A stretch of 64,000 bases of DNA from contig JARGPC010000001.1 of the NCBI GenBank assembly GCA_029212885.1, positions 248,001 through 312,000 on the forward strand, in the 5' to 3' direction. The translations under genes and the position numbers were made by a program. Below, in pieces: positions 35,109 to 44,806 of this stretch. Position 1 is the first letter of the stretch; the number at the start of each line of letters is the position of its first letter. The notes under the pieces are model-generated. The model was not told the DNA's origin. It worked only from the letters and a program-made list of their open reading frames with translations, and did not search any database. This stretch comes from Coxiellaceae bacterium. Its GTDB lineage: Bacteria; Pseudomonadota; Gammaproteobacteria; Coxiellales; Coxiellaceae.

Positions 35109-36482
35109 TCATCCCTGGCCAACATTCTTACGCACTTCGTCACAAAAATTATCACCGCGCTGGCTAAAACCAGAATACATATCAAAACTGGCACACGCAG
35201 GCGATAACAATACCACCTCACCGGTCTCAACCAATTGATATGCTTGATCAATAGCATCCGCCATCGAATCAACAAACTTCACATCCGTGTGAGACTCAAT
35301 CATTTGGGCGATTTGCTGACGATCTTCACCAATCAATAGCGCCACCTTCACATGCTTACTCACTGGATCAACCAACGGCGAAAAATCAGCACCCTTGCCT
35401 TGTCCACCAGCAATCCAAATCACACCCTTGGGATGGCCATCACCTAAACTGTTAAGTGCCGCAACCGCAGCCGCAACATTGGTCGCCTTGGAGTCATTAT
35501 ACCAAGTCACTTCATTCGACTTCGCCACCAACTGGCAACGATGCGACAAGCCTGTAAATGATGATAAAACCTTAGCAATACAATCTTTATCAACGCCCGG
35601 TACATAACGGGTTAATGCAATCGCCGCTAATGCGTTCTGCACTTGATGCTTCGCCTGCATCGCCAACATATCCAATGCCACTAATGGCTGCTTATTGTAG
35701 GTTAGCCACGTATGGCCCCCGTGCGTACTCAAGTAACTTTCAACGCCGGTAGTTTGCTGCATGCTATACGCCGTCACGGGATGCGCTAAATGCTGAACAG
35801 CTCGCCAGGTCAATGGCTCATCATAATTAATCACCGGATGCTCACAGTGGCGATAAATACGCTGCTTAGCTGCCACATAATCAGAAAACTGATTGTAACG
35901 GTCCATATGATCATCAGTCACATTAAGCACAACTGCTGATAAACAATGTAAATTATCCGTCGACTCCAGCTGAAAACTGGACAATTCCAGCACATAATAA
36001 TCAGGCTCCGGTTCTGCCAAACACTCCAATACCGGTAATCCAATATTACCTGCGACAATAACACGATGGCCTGCCTCGGCTAATAGCTCACCAATTAATG
36101 TGACAACAGTAGACTTACCATTGGTGCCAGTAACTGCTATCACCGGCGCCTTAGCTGCCTGAGCAAATAATTCCACATCACCAACAATCGGCACACCTTT
36201 CTTACGTATCGCCTCTAATTGCGGTAACCGAGGATCAACACCCGGGCTAATCAGTATTGCCTGTGCTTTATTTAACCAGTCCTCATCAAGATCACCCAAG
36301 ATGATGGGCACACCGTCAAATTCAGACTGGATATCATCCAGGTTGGCAATTTTTTTACGCGTATCCATAATAGCGAGCGGCTTAACACCGCGTGCCTGTA
36401 AAAATCGCAACATGCTAATGCCCGTTTGGCCTAAACCTAACACAACAGCGTGCTGATAATGTGATGCTAGTTGATTATTCAT
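35109..36482 (-). CDS. murD: UDP-MurNAc-L-Ala--D-Glu ligase MurD
   Basis: Adds D-Glu to UDP-MurNAc-L-Ala. 457 residues. Key motifs are the N-terminal VLGLGQTGISML, the P-loop VTGTNGKSTVVTL, NVTDDHMDRY, and YNDSKATNVAA plus IAGGQGKGADF in the C-terminal half. It is the first gene of this dcw segment after the accessory block, with no mraY directly upstream. Its promoter is not recognised; a strong hairpin and repeat element (36501-36672) lies just upstream of its start. Confidence 0.97.
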   Translation of the reverse strand: MNNQLASHYQHAVVLGLGQTGISMLRFLQARGVKPLAIMDTRKKIANLDDIQSEFDGVPIILGDLDEDWLNKAQAILISPGVDPRLPQLEAIRKKGVPIVGDVELFAQAAKAPVIAVTGTNGKSTVVTLIGELLAEAGHRVIVAGNIGLPVLECLAEPEPDYYVLELSSFQLESTDNLHCLSAVVLNVTDDHMDRYNQFSDYVAAKQRIYRHCEHPVINYDEPLTWRAVQHLAHPVTAYSMQQTTGVESYLSTHGGHTWLTYNKQPLVALDMLAMQAKHQVQNALAAIALTRYVPGVDKDCIAKVLSSFTGLSHRCQLVAKSNEVTWYNDSKATNVAAAVAALNSLGDGHPKGVIWIAGGQGKGADFSPLVDPVSKHVKVALLIGEDRQQIAQMIESHTDVKFVDSMADAIDQAYQLVETGEVVLLSPACASFDMYSGFSQRGDNFCDEVRKNVGQG

Positions 36483-36500
36483 GCAAAGATTGTATCAGAT

Positions 36501-36672
36501 ATTCCCGCTCAAGTGAGCGGGAATATCTTCCTGATATGATACGTGCGCAAAAACAAGTGATTGCGCACTTCCAAGGGGGAGCATACGCTCGCTCCCCCTT
36601 GGAAATCCCCCAAGCGATAGGAATCTGAAATATCTTTCTGATAACATACACGCGCAAAAACAAGTGATTGCA
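36501..36672. repeat. Double-hairpin repeat element, copy 1
   Basis: Starts with a terminator-like stem (ATTCCCGCTC/GAGCGGGAAT), then GTGCGCAA-AAACAAGTGA-TTGCGCAC, then a long stem TTCCAAGGGGGAGC/GCTCCCCCTTGGAA followed by ATCCCCC. The end repeats CGCGCAAAAACAAGTGATTG. The same order of parts recurs at 53901-54023, showing an interspersed family rather than a single terminator. It fills the murD/GGDEF-EAL gap. Confidence 0.75.
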
Positions 36673-36679
36673 AGAAAAC

Positions 36680-39673
36680 CTAAGATTTACTTGATAAATA
36701 TTTAATCAGATTATCCAAACTCATCGGCTTAGCAAACAAGTAACCCTGAGCATAATCACAGCCCTGCTGTTTTAAATACTGCATCTGCTGCTCTGTCTCA
36801 ACCCCCTCCGCCAATGCCGCAATACCCAAGCCATGCGCCAATTGAATCGTAGCCTTAACTATTGCGGCATCATTAGCATCCGATTGGATATCCCTGACAA
36901 AACCTTGATCTATTTTTAACAATGACAAAGGTAAATTTTTAAGGTATTGCATCGATGAATAGCCTGTACCGAAATCATCTAACGCAAACTGAACTCCCAG
37001 CATTTTCAATTTTTCCATTTGCTGCATCGTGTTTTTAGGTGATTTAACTAATGCCTTTTCAGTAATCTCTAAGATAAGCTCACCCGGCTCAAAACATGAC
37101 GATTCAATGGCACCATGAAAAGCCACTACAAAATGATTTTGAGACAATAACTGCGGTGACAAGTTAACCGAAACATAAAAACCTTTATTTGATGTCGATG
37201 ATTTAATGAGCGAAAAGTCACGCTCCACTTGCTCAAACACCCAGTCAGTAATAGGCCCAATTAATCCAGCAAACTCAGCAATCTCAATAAACTCTTCAGG
37301 CATTACCTCACCCAAAGTATCATTCTTCCATCGCAACAATACCTCTGCACCAGATACAACCGAACCAGTCATATTTACTATCGGTTGATAAACTATTGAA
37401 AATTCTCCATTGTTAATAGCCATGCGCAATTGAGTATCAATAGCATGCCGGCGCGTCAATGTATCCTCTATTTTTTTATTAAAAAATGCATACGTATTTT
37501 TGCCTTTTTCTTTAGCCTTATACATAGCTATATCAGCATGCTTGACCAATTCCTCAGCCGTACTTCCAGCGTCTGGGAATACAGCAGCTCCAATGCTAAA
37601 TGACCCGTATATTTCAGACGAATCGATAATCATCGAATGTGAAAAAATGGTACTGTATCTATCTAAAATAGGAAACAAATCTTTCTTAGACTCCAAACCT
37701 TCAATACAGAGCGCGAACTCATCGCCCCCCATACGCGCAATATAATCTGTGTCACGTAATAAAGACTTTAGTTTTTTTGATACTTCCGCTAAAAAAAGAT
37801 CGCCCACATCATGACCCAAGCTATCATTAATTTGTTTGAAATTATCGAGATCCATAAAACAAACCGCTAACACTAAGTCATCTTGCTTTGCTCGCTGCAA
37901 AGCCGAAGCCAAATAAAGAGAAAAGCTTTTCCTATTCGGCAATCCGGTCAATTCATCATTATGAGCCATAAAGCTCAACGCATCCTTTGATTGCTGCAAC
38001 TCTCGCGTCCTTTCTTCCACAGTTTTTTTAATAACTACATTTTGCCCACTCAAAACAAATAGAAACAAATGAAATATACCCATAAATATCAACGCAAACA
38101 TTAAGGTGGCCCAAGAACGCCAAAAAGCAATGCCTCGAATATATTTATCCGTTGGGGAAATCACCATCAACCACTGCCGACCGCCAAAATTATATTGGTA
38201 AGAAAATGATATTTTCTTTTGCAACTGCTGCATTAGAGTAGATGAAAATTCTTTTTCAACATGGCCATACAACCTTTGCTCATGCTTATCAGCCGTCAAA
38301 TCAAATAACGATACTGAAAATTCATGTTGCAAAAACATTTCTCTAATCTCTTCATTGTCACTGGACAATAATACCGAGTCGATCATCTTGCTTATTCGCA
38401 ATACACCCGACAAATAACCAATAACGCTATGTAAACGTTGCTCGGGCGTTTGTAGTGGTACATTTTTCTTATAGAGCGGAGCAAACAAAATAACACCGTA
38501 TTGATTTTTTTTAGCTTTATCCTGAACTAAACGAATACGGGATGTTGCTATATACTGATCATTTGCTGCCGCTTTATGAAGCGCCGTTAATCGCTTGCTA
38601 CTGGAACCTAAATTAAAACCAAGCGCCGATTCATTCCCTATATAAGGAGAAATATAATATACCGAAATATATGATGGCCGCTGTTTATCATCAACTAACT
38701 TGCCATCCTTCAACTGTTTGATTTCAAAATCACTTAACCCTTCCTGCCGCGCTTGAGCCACATAATCATTCCGCTGATCATTAGATATAACTGGATTCCA
38801 CGACAACGCTTGAATACTCGGGTGCACCATCAAAGCACGCTGAGTAAATGTATCAAATTCTTTTCGTGTCACCTCACGGCTTGCATCATAAAAGCTTTGT
38901 AACGATGTTAATGTATCTTCTGCATCAACAAAATTGCGCTTAAATAAGTACGCTATTGCACTGGTCCTACTTTTAAAACTTTTACTTGCATCAACCACTT
39001 CATACCGCTGCAATACCAACAACACGAAAAAAAAGATCGCATACACACACAGTAATGGTATACCAACAGAATATAACCTAGGACGCCAGGCGTAACGCGG
39101 ATAAGCAAAAAAGGCCATTACGATCGGCGCAAAAACAAATACTCCTACCGTATCACCAGCCCACCACATCCACCACTGACGAGTGATATCAGCTAACACA
39201 ACAACATCAAACCACCACAAAATTAACATACTGAATGATGCGTTTAACAGGCATGCCACAGGTCCCGCCAACAAGGTATATAAAATAATTGATCGTGCGC
39301 TACTGAGTGTATCGGGATACCCTATAAACTTTCGAACTAACGTTGAACCAACAACTGCTTGTAAAGCAGCACCCAGACCAATGCAACTGGCCACGGAAAA
39401 AGACTGCCATAACGTATCCATCGTAGCAGAGTCATATGACACAGATAAATTTGTCAGCATCGAGCCCAACCACACTGCGAACCAATAGCGATTACCAAAA
39501 ATTAATAATACAGCAAATGCAATCCCAGCAGGTGGCCATATTGAGGTAGCAAAACCAGGAGGTACAGCAAAATACAAACCCAACCAGCCAAACACAAAGT
39601 AAGCAGCACTGGTCAGTACTGTAATGACAAAAAATTTAATAGTGAATATTTTGGCAAAACCTTGTTCTGTCAT
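36680..39673 (-). CDS. MASE1/CHASE-GGDEF-EAL membrane sensor for cyclic di-GMP
   Basis: 997 residues. The N-terminal MASE1-type membrane domain (about 10-240; FATSIWPPAGIAFAVLLIFG is typical) is followed by a CHASE-like sensing domain (about 245-500; HPSIQALSWNPVI) closed by a membrane helix (WATLMFALIFMGIFHLFLF) and a short coiled stretch. GGDEF (about 575-735) has an intact RMGGDEF. EAL (about 745-990) has GAEVLLRW, EITEKAL, DDFGTGYSSM, LLKIDQGF and AEGVET. It should sense a periplasmic or membrane signal and set c-di-GMP levels. It lies in the accessory block that separates mraY from murD, on the dcw strand, with its own start region at 39674-39965. Confidence 0.93.
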   Translation of the reverse strand: MTEQGFAKIFTIKFFVITVLTSAAYFVFGWLGLYFAVPPGFATSIWPPAGIAFAVLLIFGNRYWFAVWLGSMLTNLSVSYDSATMDTLWQSFSVASCIGLGAALQAVVGSTLVRKFIGYPDTLSSARSIILYTLLAGPVACLLNASFSMLILWWFDVVVLADITRQWWMWWAGDTVGVFVFAPIVMAFFAYPRYAWRPRLYSVGIPLLCVYAIFFFVLLVLQRYEVVDASKSFKSRTSAIAYLFKRNFVDAEDTLTSLQSFYDASREVTRKEFDTFTQRALMVHPSIQALSWNPVISNDQRNDYVAQARQEGLSDFEIKQLKDGKLVDDKQRPSYISVYYISPYIGNESALGFNLGSSSKRLTALHKAAANDQYIATSRIRLVQDKAKKNQYGVILFAPLYKKNVPLQTPEQRLHSVIGYLSGVLRISKMIDSVLLSSDNEEIREMFLQHEFSVSLFDLTADKHEQRLYGHVEKEFSSTLMQQLQKKISFSYQYNFGGRQWLMVISPTDKYIRGIAFWRSWATLMFALIFMGIFHLFLFVLSGQNVVIKKTVEERTRELQQSKDALSFMAHNDELTGLPNRKSFSLYLASALQRAKQDDLVLAVCFMDLDNFKQINDSLGHDVGDLFLAEVSKKLKSLLRDTDYIARMGGDEFALCIEGLESKKDLFPILDRYSTIFSHSMIIDSSEIYGSFSIGAAVFPDAGSTAEELVKHADIAMYKAKEKGKNTYAFFNKKIEDTLTRRHAIDTQLRMAINNGEFSIVYQPIVNMTGSVVSGAEVLLRWKNDTLGEVMPEEFIEIAEFAGLIGPITDWVFEQVERDFSLIKSSTSNKGFYVSVNLSPQLLSQNHFVVAFHGAIESSCFEPGELILEITEKALVKSPKNTMQQMEKLKMLGVQFALDDFGTGYSSMQYLKNLPLSLLKIDQGFVRDIQSDANDAAIVKATIQLAHGLGIAALAEGVETEQQMQYLKQQGCDYAQGYLFAKPMSLDNLIKYLSSKS

Positions 39674-39902
39674 CCATTCATGCCATGTAATAGAAACAGG
39701 TATATTATAGAATAGTTATATTTTTATAATTTGTGCTAAAAATCAATAGATTGTCAGAACTGTCACTTCAGTTTAGCTCAAAACCAACAGATGCTGTCAT
39801 TTAAAATGTGTCATTGAGCCTAACACATACCTATAATAAATATAAATATTGTATTGCATGGCTATATCTATATTTCATCATAAATCTTTAAGGTTATGTC
39901 GT

Positions 39903-39908
39903 TATAAT
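39903..39908 (+). promoter_or_regulatory. Candidate -10 box for the phosphatase gene
   Basis: A perfect TATAAT about 58 nt before the start codon at 39966. No good -35 is seen 16-18 nt upstream, so this is tentative. The remaining divergent spacer (39674-39965) is AT-rich with no other recognised site. Confidence 0.35.
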
Positions 39909-39965
39909 CTGTAGGTGCTGACGTGATGAAATTGATATTGTAATTAACAGTAAGGTATTATCTAT

Positions 39966-40745
39966 ATGAATCACGCAACTCAACGCCTCAGAACTACCAC
40001 CACTTCTGATCATCAAGCTAAACCATTTAATTTTAGAATGCTACAGAAAGAAAACAGACCACAAGCCTGTCAATTTGCTATCGCAGGATTCGCAAGTCCG
40101 AAATATAAAGGCCATGGCGACCATTTGATACCAAAAAAAAATAAGCAACCACTCAGTGCTTCTGCTTCGTATACCAAGGCAGTAAATTATCTTAAGAAAA
40201 ATGAATTTAAAATAATTATTAGTTTTGAAGAGCACTTCGATAGCGAATTTCAGCAAGCTCTTGAGCCTGAAGGCATGCAATATATGCACATACCAATGGC
40301 AGGTCGTCATTGCCATAATAGCTTACCGATACACTCTCCTAAACTTTTAGACGAAATATATCAATATATTGTTTCAGCCAATTCTCCAGTTGCAATGCAC
40401 TGCATTGGCGGAATGGGGCGAACAGGCACACATTTAGCCGCTTTATTATTACGACGAAAAATAGAGGACTTGACCAGTCAACCAAAGATCGATTGGGATC
40501 TACTACTAAAGGAGTCTAAAAGCAAAACGGCAAGTGCTATTCCATCCAATTTTATTACGTCATATTGCAAAGGCGTATGCGACCAAACGCCAATTATTGC
40601 CTGCACGGCCCTCGTTGCAGAAGTGATCAATGATTTGAGAGCGCTAGAAACAACATCAGGCACCACAGCCCATTTTGGCGTTGAAAGTGCGATTCAAATT
40701 CAATCTTTATGTGAATATCAGCAATATTTATTAAACCACTTATGA
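39966..40745 (+). CDS. Dual-specificity/tyrosine phosphatase-like protein
   Basis: 259 residues, no signal peptide. The phosphatase signature is HCIGGMGRTG, giving a CX5R active site with C146 and R152 followed by threonine, as in dual-specificity and tyrosine phosphatases. Upstream, IISFEEHFDSEFQQAL and YMHIPMAGRH match the strand layout before the P-loop; the general-acid aspartate is not obvious (it may lie near the His-rich GRHCHN). The N-terminal 90 residues are unlike any family I know. Weak AAGG precedes the ATG. Such phosphatases can act on host proteins when secreted by intracellular bacteria, but there is no export signal and the target is unknown. Confidence 0.75.
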   Translation: MNHATQRLRTTTTSDHQAKPFNFRMLQKENRPQACQFAIAGFASPKYKGHGDHLIPKKNKQPLSASASYTKAVNYLKKNEFKIIISFEEHFDSEFQQALEPEGMQYMHIPMAGRHCHNSLPIHSPKLLDEIYQYIVSANSPVAMHCIGGMGRTGTHLAALLLRRKIEDLTSQPKIDWDLLLKESKSKTASAIPSNFITSYCKGVCDQTPIIACTALVAEVINDLRALETTSGTTAHFGVESAIQIQSLCEYQQYLLNHL

Positions 40746-40882
40746 TACAAACCACCAGAAGTAAATTATTAAAATAACAGGTGGCTTCGGACACACAGAT
40801 CGAATGAAAGCATTATCAATAACTCTCTGTTGACCTAGACACGGAAGAGTATGCGCCTCATGGCGTAGCCAACTTGACCCTA

Positions 40883-41848
40883 TCAGCCATGTGATCCCGC
40901 TGCTGCTCGAAACTGCCCAGGGGTGTCTGATCGACAACGCCTCCAAGCACGTCGCAAATCATTGGCATCAACAAAGCCACTGCTCTCTGCCACTTGCTCG
41001 ATAGTTTGCTTAGTTTGGCATAACGCTTGCTTAGCCAAATCTAAACGCATTTGATCTATATAAGACTTTATTGAAATACCCGTCACTTGAATAAAGACAC
41101 GTGATAAATGCCGCGCACTCACACTAACATGCGACGCCAATCGAGCAAGCGTCCATCGCTCACTGGGATTCTCTGCAATTAAACTTTGCACGTTATGGAT
41201 ACGTACATCTATATGATTGCGGTATCGTAACCAAAAACTAATTTGAGGGTCATCCGAATTACGACGCATATAAGCGATAAGACTGCGCGCAACATCTAAT
41301 GCAGCCAACGCGCCGGCTAATCGTTCAACAAGATACAATGCCAAATCAATCCCAGTTAAGATACCGGCACAAGTATATAACTTACCAGATTCAATAAAAA
41401 TACGATTTTCCAGCACTTCTGCCGTTGGCTCAAGCATTTTAAGCTGCTTTAGCAAGGTATGATGGGTAGTACACTGTTGATTCACCAACAAGCCGCATTC
41501 CGCAGCTATTAAAACACCAGAACAAATACACAATACTTTTTCAGCTTGTGCGTATACTTGCTGCAACCATTTTCGACATTGTTCATATGCCATGGTTGAG
41601 CTGTCAGTCACTACGGGATTAATGCCCGGAAGTATAATAATTGCATTTTCTGGTAAGGATAATGGCAATGCCTTAATATCACAAATAGACAACCCTTGCT
41701 CACTAGTAACGGACCGTTGAGGACCAACATAATGAATCTGAAATTGCACCTGATCTGACTGGCAACGATGCAGCACCTGCACCGGTCCAGTCAAATCCAG
41801 AATCTCAACGCCAGGCAGGCAAACACAATATACCGAATATTTTTGCAT
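40883..41848 (-). CDS. GlxA-like AraC-family regulator with DJ-1/PfpI domain
   Basis: 321 residues. Residues about 1-180 form a DJ-1/PfpI (class I glutamine amidotransferase-like) domain; the nucleophile-elbow region reads KVLCICSGVLIAA. Residues about 225-318 are an AraC DNA-binding domain with two helix-turn-helices: WTLARLASHVSVSARHLSRVF and TIEQVAESSGFVDANDLRRAW. This combination is the GlxA/FtrA group of transcription regulators. No partner operon is visible; neighbours are a phosphatase (convergent) and a small secreted protein. The 137-nt gap 40746-40882 carries nothing recognised. Confidence 0.88.
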   Translation of the reverse strand: MQKYSVYCVCLPGVEILDLTGPVQVLHRCQSDQVQFQIHYVGPQRSVTSEQGLSICDIKALPLSLPENAIIILPGINPVVTDSSTMAYEQCRKWLQQVYAQAEKVLCICSGVLIAAECGLLVNQQCTTHHTLLKQLKMLEPTAEVLENRIFIESGKLYTCAGILTGIDLALYLVERLAGALAALDVARSLIAYMRRNSDDPQISFWLRYRNHIDVRIHNVQSLIAENPSERWTLARLASHVSVSARHLSRVFIQVTGISIKSYIDQMRLDLAKQALCQTKQTIEQVAESSGFVDANDLRRAWRRCRSDTPGQFRAAAGSHG

Positions 41849-41866
41849 CCCTCCCCCATTTAAATC

Positions 41867-42250
41867 TTAAACCGTGCAACGATCTCCATTACCTAGGCCT
41901 GGCTCACACGTTGCTTCTGTTCCAGCATCGTCCCACACTTGCCAAGCGGGTGATGCTCTTAATTTATCGACAGATACTACCTCATTTGACTCCAAAGAAA
42001 TATCGATATCGTAAGCGTGCATCCCGTAATAACACCTCACCGGCCCTACCTGAGTACCACCATTACCCCAACCCGCCATCACAAAATGCACACTTGAGCC
42101 AGCAGTAGATCGGCGAAAACGAAAAAAGTGCCAGCCACTGGGCGCAACAGAACTATTTACTGCACTCGAACCAGGACAAGTAATAGCCTGTAGACTAGCG
42201 GACACCAATAACATTGCAATTACTGCGCTTGATTTTTTATATAATTTCAT
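41867..42250 (-). CDS. Small secreted cysteine-containing protein, unknown
   Basis: 127 residues from the ATG at 42250. A signal peptide (MKLYKKSSAVIAMLLVSASLQA) precedes a mature domain starting ITCPGSS. Four cysteines in the mature part (CPGSS, RCYYG, TCEPG, RCTV) could form two disulphides. A tryptophan-rich segment (SGWHFFRF, AGWGNGG) is visible. The frame extends 12 codons upstream, but the signal peptide marks the start; GGGGA lies about 9 nt before it. I do not recognise the family with confidence; it recalls small exported DUF3757-type proteins. Confidence 0.7.
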   Translation of the reverse strand: MKLYKKSSAVIAMLLVSASLQAITCPGSSAVNSSVAPSGWHFFRFRRSTAGSSVHFVMAGWGNGGTQVGPVRCYYGMHAYDIDISLESNEVVSVDKLRASPAWQVWDDAGTEATCEPGLGNGDRCTV

Positions 42251-42374
42251 AAGGAACGTCCCCGTAAATGTTAAAATACAGCGCACATGCTATATAAATC
42301 AGCACCATCAAAACAGTGTATTTTGAGTCATAATACAGGCAATATGAGTCAATAAATGTATCGATAAAAAAATA

Positions 42375-43457
42375 TTAACGTAATTTCAAACTCGCTAATC
42401 CACAAAGGACTAATATAAAAGTGATGATCCAAAAGCGGACAATGACTTTAGGTTCAGGCCAGCCTTTAAGCTCAAAATGATGATGCAATGGCGCCATTTT
42501 AAACACACGCTTGCCCGTTAACTTAAATGAAACCACTTGAATAATTACAGACAAGGTCTCAACCACAAATACACCAGACATGATAAAAAAGATGATTTCT
42601 TGACGAATAAATACCGCAACCACCCCTAGCGCTGCGCCTAAAGCCAGTGAACCCACATCGCCCATAAACACCTGCGCAGGGTAGCTGTTAAACCATAAAA
42701 AAGCTAAACCCGCCCCAACTATCGCACTGCAAAATACCGTTAACTCACCTACCCCAGGGATATGTGGAATAATAAGGTAATGCGAAAATAACTGATTACC
42801 ACTCAAATAAGCGAATACCGCCATTGCCCCAGCGATTAACACTGTCGGCAATACAGCCAAACCATCAAGACCATCAGTCAGATTTACCGCATTACTGCTA
42901 CCAACAATCACAAAAAACGCCAACACTACCGCGCCCCAACCTAAGTTTGGCGTTACATTCTTAAAGAACGGCACAAATAACTGTGTATCAACCGGCAAAT
43001 TAGTATGCATATACCAGTACAAAGACACAACAATTGCAATAAGTGCCTGCCAAATAATCTTCCAACGCGCAGACATCCCATCCGAATTACGTTTTACAAC
43101 CTTACGATAATCATCAACCCAACCAATTGCGGCATAAGCCACTAAAACAATAGATACTAACCACGTATAGTGATTACTCCAATCACCCCATAAGATAATA
43201 CCCACCATAATCGACGCAACAATTAATACACCACCCATCGTTGGCGTGCCTTGCTTCTTTAAGTGTGTTTGCGGACCATCATCTCGTACCGATTGACCGA
43301 TCTGAAGTCTGTTTAATCGCTTTATCATGAAGGGGCCAAAACATAACGCCATCACCAATGAAGTCAACGCAGCAATAATCGACCGAAAAGTTAAATACTG
43401 AAACACATGAAAACCATGATAATACTGCTCTAAATATTTCGCTAACCACAATAACAT
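42375..43457 (-). CDS. mraY: Phospho-MurNAc-pentapeptide transferase MraY
   Basis: Transfers phospho-MurNAc-pentapeptide to undecaprenyl phosphate, forming lipid I. 360 residues with ten membrane helices. Signatures: [18 protein letters not shown] near the N-terminus, [25 protein letters not shown] and [11 protein letters not shown] near the end. All catalytic aspartates and histidines are present. The ATG overlaps the murF stop in TAATG. It ends this dcw segment; normally murD follows, but the next genes are accessory. Confidence 0.97.
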   Translation of the reverse strand: MLLWLAKYLEQYYHGFHVFQYLTFRSIIAALTSLVMALCFGPFMIKRLNRLQIGQSVRDDGPQTHLKKQGTPTMGGVLIVASIMVGIILWGDWSNHYTWLVSIVLVAYAAIGWVDDYRKVVKRNSDGMSARWKIIWQALIAIVVSLYWYMHTNLPVDTQLFVPFFKNVTPNLGWGAVVLAFFVIVGSSNAVNLTDGLDGLAVLPTVLIAGAMAVFAYLSGNQLFSHYLIIPHIPGVGELTVFCSAIVGAGLAFLWFNSYPAQVFMGDVGSLALGAALGVVAVFIRQEIIFFIMSGVFVVETLSVIIQVVSFKLTGKRVFKMAPLHHHFELKGWPEPKVIVRFWIITFILVLCGLASLKLR

Positions 43458-44806
43458 TACGAATCCTCTTTTATAATAGCTTGAGTTACTTCATTCATTT
43501 TCATAGAGTTCGAGCCTTTCACAAGCACGGTCGCGCCAGCAACCAACTCTTGCTTTAACTGCTCAATTAATAGGTTTTTATCTTCAAAGTGATACGCTTG
43601 ATCACCAAAACTTTTAGCCGTTAAACGACTCAAATCACCATAACAATACAACGCATCAATATGATGACTTCGCGCAACCTCACCCACTTGACTATGATAA
43701 CGTGGCGAATCCTCACCTAACTCGCCCATATCAGCAAACACTAATATGCGACGATCTTTAAAACTCGCCAGCAATTCAATCGCTGCCGTCATGGCAACTG
43801 GATTGGCATTATAACTGTCATCAATCACCTGGCAACCTGCTATGCCTGGTTTTGTTACCAAGCGTCGATTTTCTGCCTGCGCTGCTTGCAAACCTTTTTT
43901 TATCGTACTTAAATCGACAGATAAAGCATACGCTATCGCTGCTGCTGCTAATGCATTCAACACATTGTGCTGACCGAGCATTTGCAGCTGCACGGTACAC
44001 TGCTCTTGGTGAGTATGCAAAGTAAACTTCACTTGCGCTTGCTCATTATGCTGAAGATCTGTAGCACGCAAATCGGATCCTTCCGTTAAACCGAATGTAA
44101 TCACACGGTGATTACCTGCCATTAAGCGCCACTGATCCGCAAATTGATCATCATGATTAATAATCGCAATGCCTTGCTTGTTTAAACCACGATAAATAGA
44201 ACCTTTTTCTTTAGCTACACCGTCCAAATCTTTTAAACCGGACAAATGCACTGGCGCCGCTAGAGTAATCACTGCCACATCAGGCACTGCAATCGCCGTG
44301 AGCGCTGCAATTTCACCCGGATTATTGGTGCCAATTTCTTGCACCACGTATTGGTGTTCTGGTGTCATCTTTAATAAAGTAAGCGGCACACCGATATTAT
44401 TATTAAAGCTACCCACACTGGCTAATGTATTTCCAGCCAGTGATAAAATGCTATCAGTAAAAGCACGCGTTGTTGTCTTGCCGCAACTGCCGGTAATACC
44501 TACGACTTTGGCAAGCATCGATTGGCGGTGTTTTTTGGCTAACTGACCTAATGCTTGTGTCGTGTCTTCTACAATTAGCAAAGGAAGTGGAGAATTTTCT
44601 ATCGTATGATCAACCATTGCAGCCACCGCACCTGCTTCTGCAGCTTGACGCAAGTAATCATGACCATCGAGTTGCTCACCACGAATCGCCACATACAATT
44701 CCCCTGGCTGCAATGTGCGCGTATCAATACTTACACCTGATACCGCATCCCATGCGATGGGTGTCGGTTCAGCTAAAACAGACTCTATTAACGCTTTTGT
44801 TATCAT
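43457..44806 (-). CDS. murF: UDP-MurNAc-tripeptide D-Ala-D-Ala ligase MurF
   Basis: Adds D-Ala-D-Ala to the UDP-MurNAc-tripeptide. 449 residues with the P-loop [32 protein letters not shown], the late [11 protein letters not shown] and [11 protein letters not shown]. It requires D-Ala-D-Ala made by Ddl, whose gene is not in this cluster. The start directly follows the murE stop (TAA ATG) and its own stop overlaps mraY. Confidence 0.97.
   Translation of the reverse strand: MITKALIESVLAEPTPIAWDAVSGVSIDTRTLQPGELYVAIRGEQLDGHDYLRQAAEAGAVAAMVDHTIENSPLPLLIVEDTTQALGQLAKKHRQSMLAKVVGITGSCGKTTTRAFTDSILSLAGNTLASVGSFNNNIGVPLTLLKMTPEHQYVVQEIGTNNPGEIAALTAIAVPDVAVITLAAPVHLSGLKDLDGVAKEKGSIYRGLNKQGIAIINHDDQFADQWRLMAGNHRVITFGLTEGSDLRATDLQHNEQAQVKFTLHTHQEQCTVQLQMLGQHNVLNALAAAAIAYALSVDLSTIKKGLQAAQAENRRLVTKPGIAGCQVIDDSYNANPVAMTAAIELLASFKDRRILVFADMGELGEDSPRYHSQVGEVARSHHIDALYCYGDLSRLTAKSFGDQAYHFEDKNLLIEQLKQELVAGATVLVKGSNSMKMNEVTQAIIKEDS

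Noticed and set aside
36501-36524. Simple rho-independent terminator for the GGDEF-EAL gene
   Set aside because: The stem is good but lacks a T-run on either strand and belongs to a larger repeat element that recurs elsewhere.
40740-40946. 68-codon minus-strand frame between the phosphatase and the GlxA-like gene
   Set aside because: Overlaps the regulator C-terminus in another frame with no ribosome site.
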